A stretch of DNA of 64,000 nt from 3107 sp965216225 (GTDB taxonomy: Bacteria; Pseudomonadota; Alphaproteobacteria; Rhodobacterales; Rhodobacteraceae), in NCBI GenBank assembly GCA_965216225.1, contig CBDCFF010000032.1:1-64000 (forward strand). The letters are read 5' to 3'. The notes under the pieces were generated by a model. It did no database searches. It was not told the DNA's origin and saw only the letters and a program-made list of their open reading frames with translations. Below, piece after piece: positions 63,732 to 64,000 of the stretch (position 1 is its first letter; each line of letters begins with the position of its first letter). The position numbers and the translations under genes were made by a program.

Positions 63732-64000
63732 TCATTCCGTCGCTGTCGGCAGGTCTATCGCATCGCCCATGCCCAGTCTTCTCCCGCACTCCCGGCACTT
63801 CGGATCCTTGCGCGGGACCACCTTCTGCGCCATGTCCCTCAGGAAATGATGGTGGAGATACACGGCATCGCCACGCCCCGGTCGCAGGTCGAGGAAGTCG
63901 AACAGGAAGTCGTTAACCGCCTGACCCGCGGCCACGGCATTGAGCGTGATCACGCTGGGGTTGGGTTCCCTGACCCCATAGTCCTGGGCCTTGCGTTCCT
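63732..64000 (-). CDS. ThiF/E1-like protein, C-terminal part (continues past window end)
   Basis: 89 codons visible, open to the window edge: EPNPSVITLNAVAAGQAVND, FLFDFLDLRPGRGDA, then KCRECGRRLGMGDAIDLP. The PSVITLNAVAA-type helix and the C-x2-C pair near the end are those of ThiF/E1-like adenylyltransferases of the bacterial ubiquitin-like kind. Such genes often sit in anti-phage operons with E2-like or JAB proteins, but no partner is visible here. Preceded on its 3' side by IS5 debris. Confidence 0.7.
   Translation of the reverse strand, partial: ERKAQDYGVREPNPSVITLNAVAAGQAVNDFLFDFLDLRPGRGDAVYLHHHFLRDMAQKVVPRKDPKCRECGRRLGMGDAIDLPTATE

Noticed and set aside
1..64000. CRISPR array or tRNA/rRNA genes
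   Set aside because: Repeats found are IS copies, termini or the operon duplication; no regular short repeat-spacer pattern, no cloverleaf or rRNA sequence noticed by reading.

Overview
The window is a defence island buried in insertion sequences (IS). It probably comes from an alphaproteobacterium: GC content is high, genes are packed with ATGA overlaps, and the IS66, IS21, IS256, IS110 and IS5 (IS427-like) types are those common in that class. The taxon is an inference and is not secure. I saw no rRNA, tRNA or CRISPR array.

Layout. (1) 1-6298: an operon cut by the left edge, with an MmeI-like DNA methyltransferase, a frameshifted AbiJ/HEPN-like gene, an SF2 helicase and a GIY-YIG nuclease. 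(2) 6359-9660: ISKra4, IS66 and IS630 pieces. (3) 9661-19113: a four-gene operon of a histidine-kinase-like GHKL protein (5' end lost and split by an IS21 copy), a receiver-like protein, an SF2 helicase and a MORC/MutL-like GHKL ATPase. (4) 19138-22468: an IS256 relic split by an IS66. (5) 22487-24222: an ImmA/IrrE-type regulator plus a DUF4411-like PIN toxin. (6) 24299-30558: IS5 relic, then an IS256 carrying a nested IS110 and a second type of IS66. (7) 30641-32661: a type II restriction endonuclease and methyltransferase on the minus strand. (8) 32737-38294: IS3, IS6, IS21, IS110 and IS256 pieces. (9) 38445-47784: a second, nearly identical copy of the operon in (1). Its middle gene is a CoiA-like nuclease instead of the HEPN gene, and its GIY-YIG gene is split by IS21. 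(10) 47845-53386: tandem IS66 and IS256::IS110. (11) 53602-60287: a sacsin-like GHKL ATPase with an HNH-like C-terminus and a SNF2 helicase with an N-terminal Swt1-type HEPN domain, on the minus strand. (12) 60649-64000: IS and Tn3 debris and the end of a ThiF/E1-like gene.

How the genes may work together. Each non-transposon block looks like an anti-phage or restriction module. The most unusual point is the duplicated methyltransferase/helicase/GIY-YIG operon. Its two copies are near identical except in three places: a 26-codon patch in the target-recognition region, the whole gene between methyltransferase and helicase, and the first codons of the helicase. This looks like a modular system that swaps specificity and an accessory effector. 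The receiver/kinase/GHKL/helicase operon and the HEPN-SNF2/sacsin-HNH pair are further candidate systems that I cannot match with certainty to a named one.

Mobile DNA. Three IS21 copies (2638 bp each) and two full-length IS66 copies (2432 bp each) are nearly identical, so activity is recent. No intact IS256 or IS110 transposase gene is present. Several junctions hold only 23-58 bp of an IS terminus, and some complete elements lack target-site duplications, which points to repeated recombination between IS copies.
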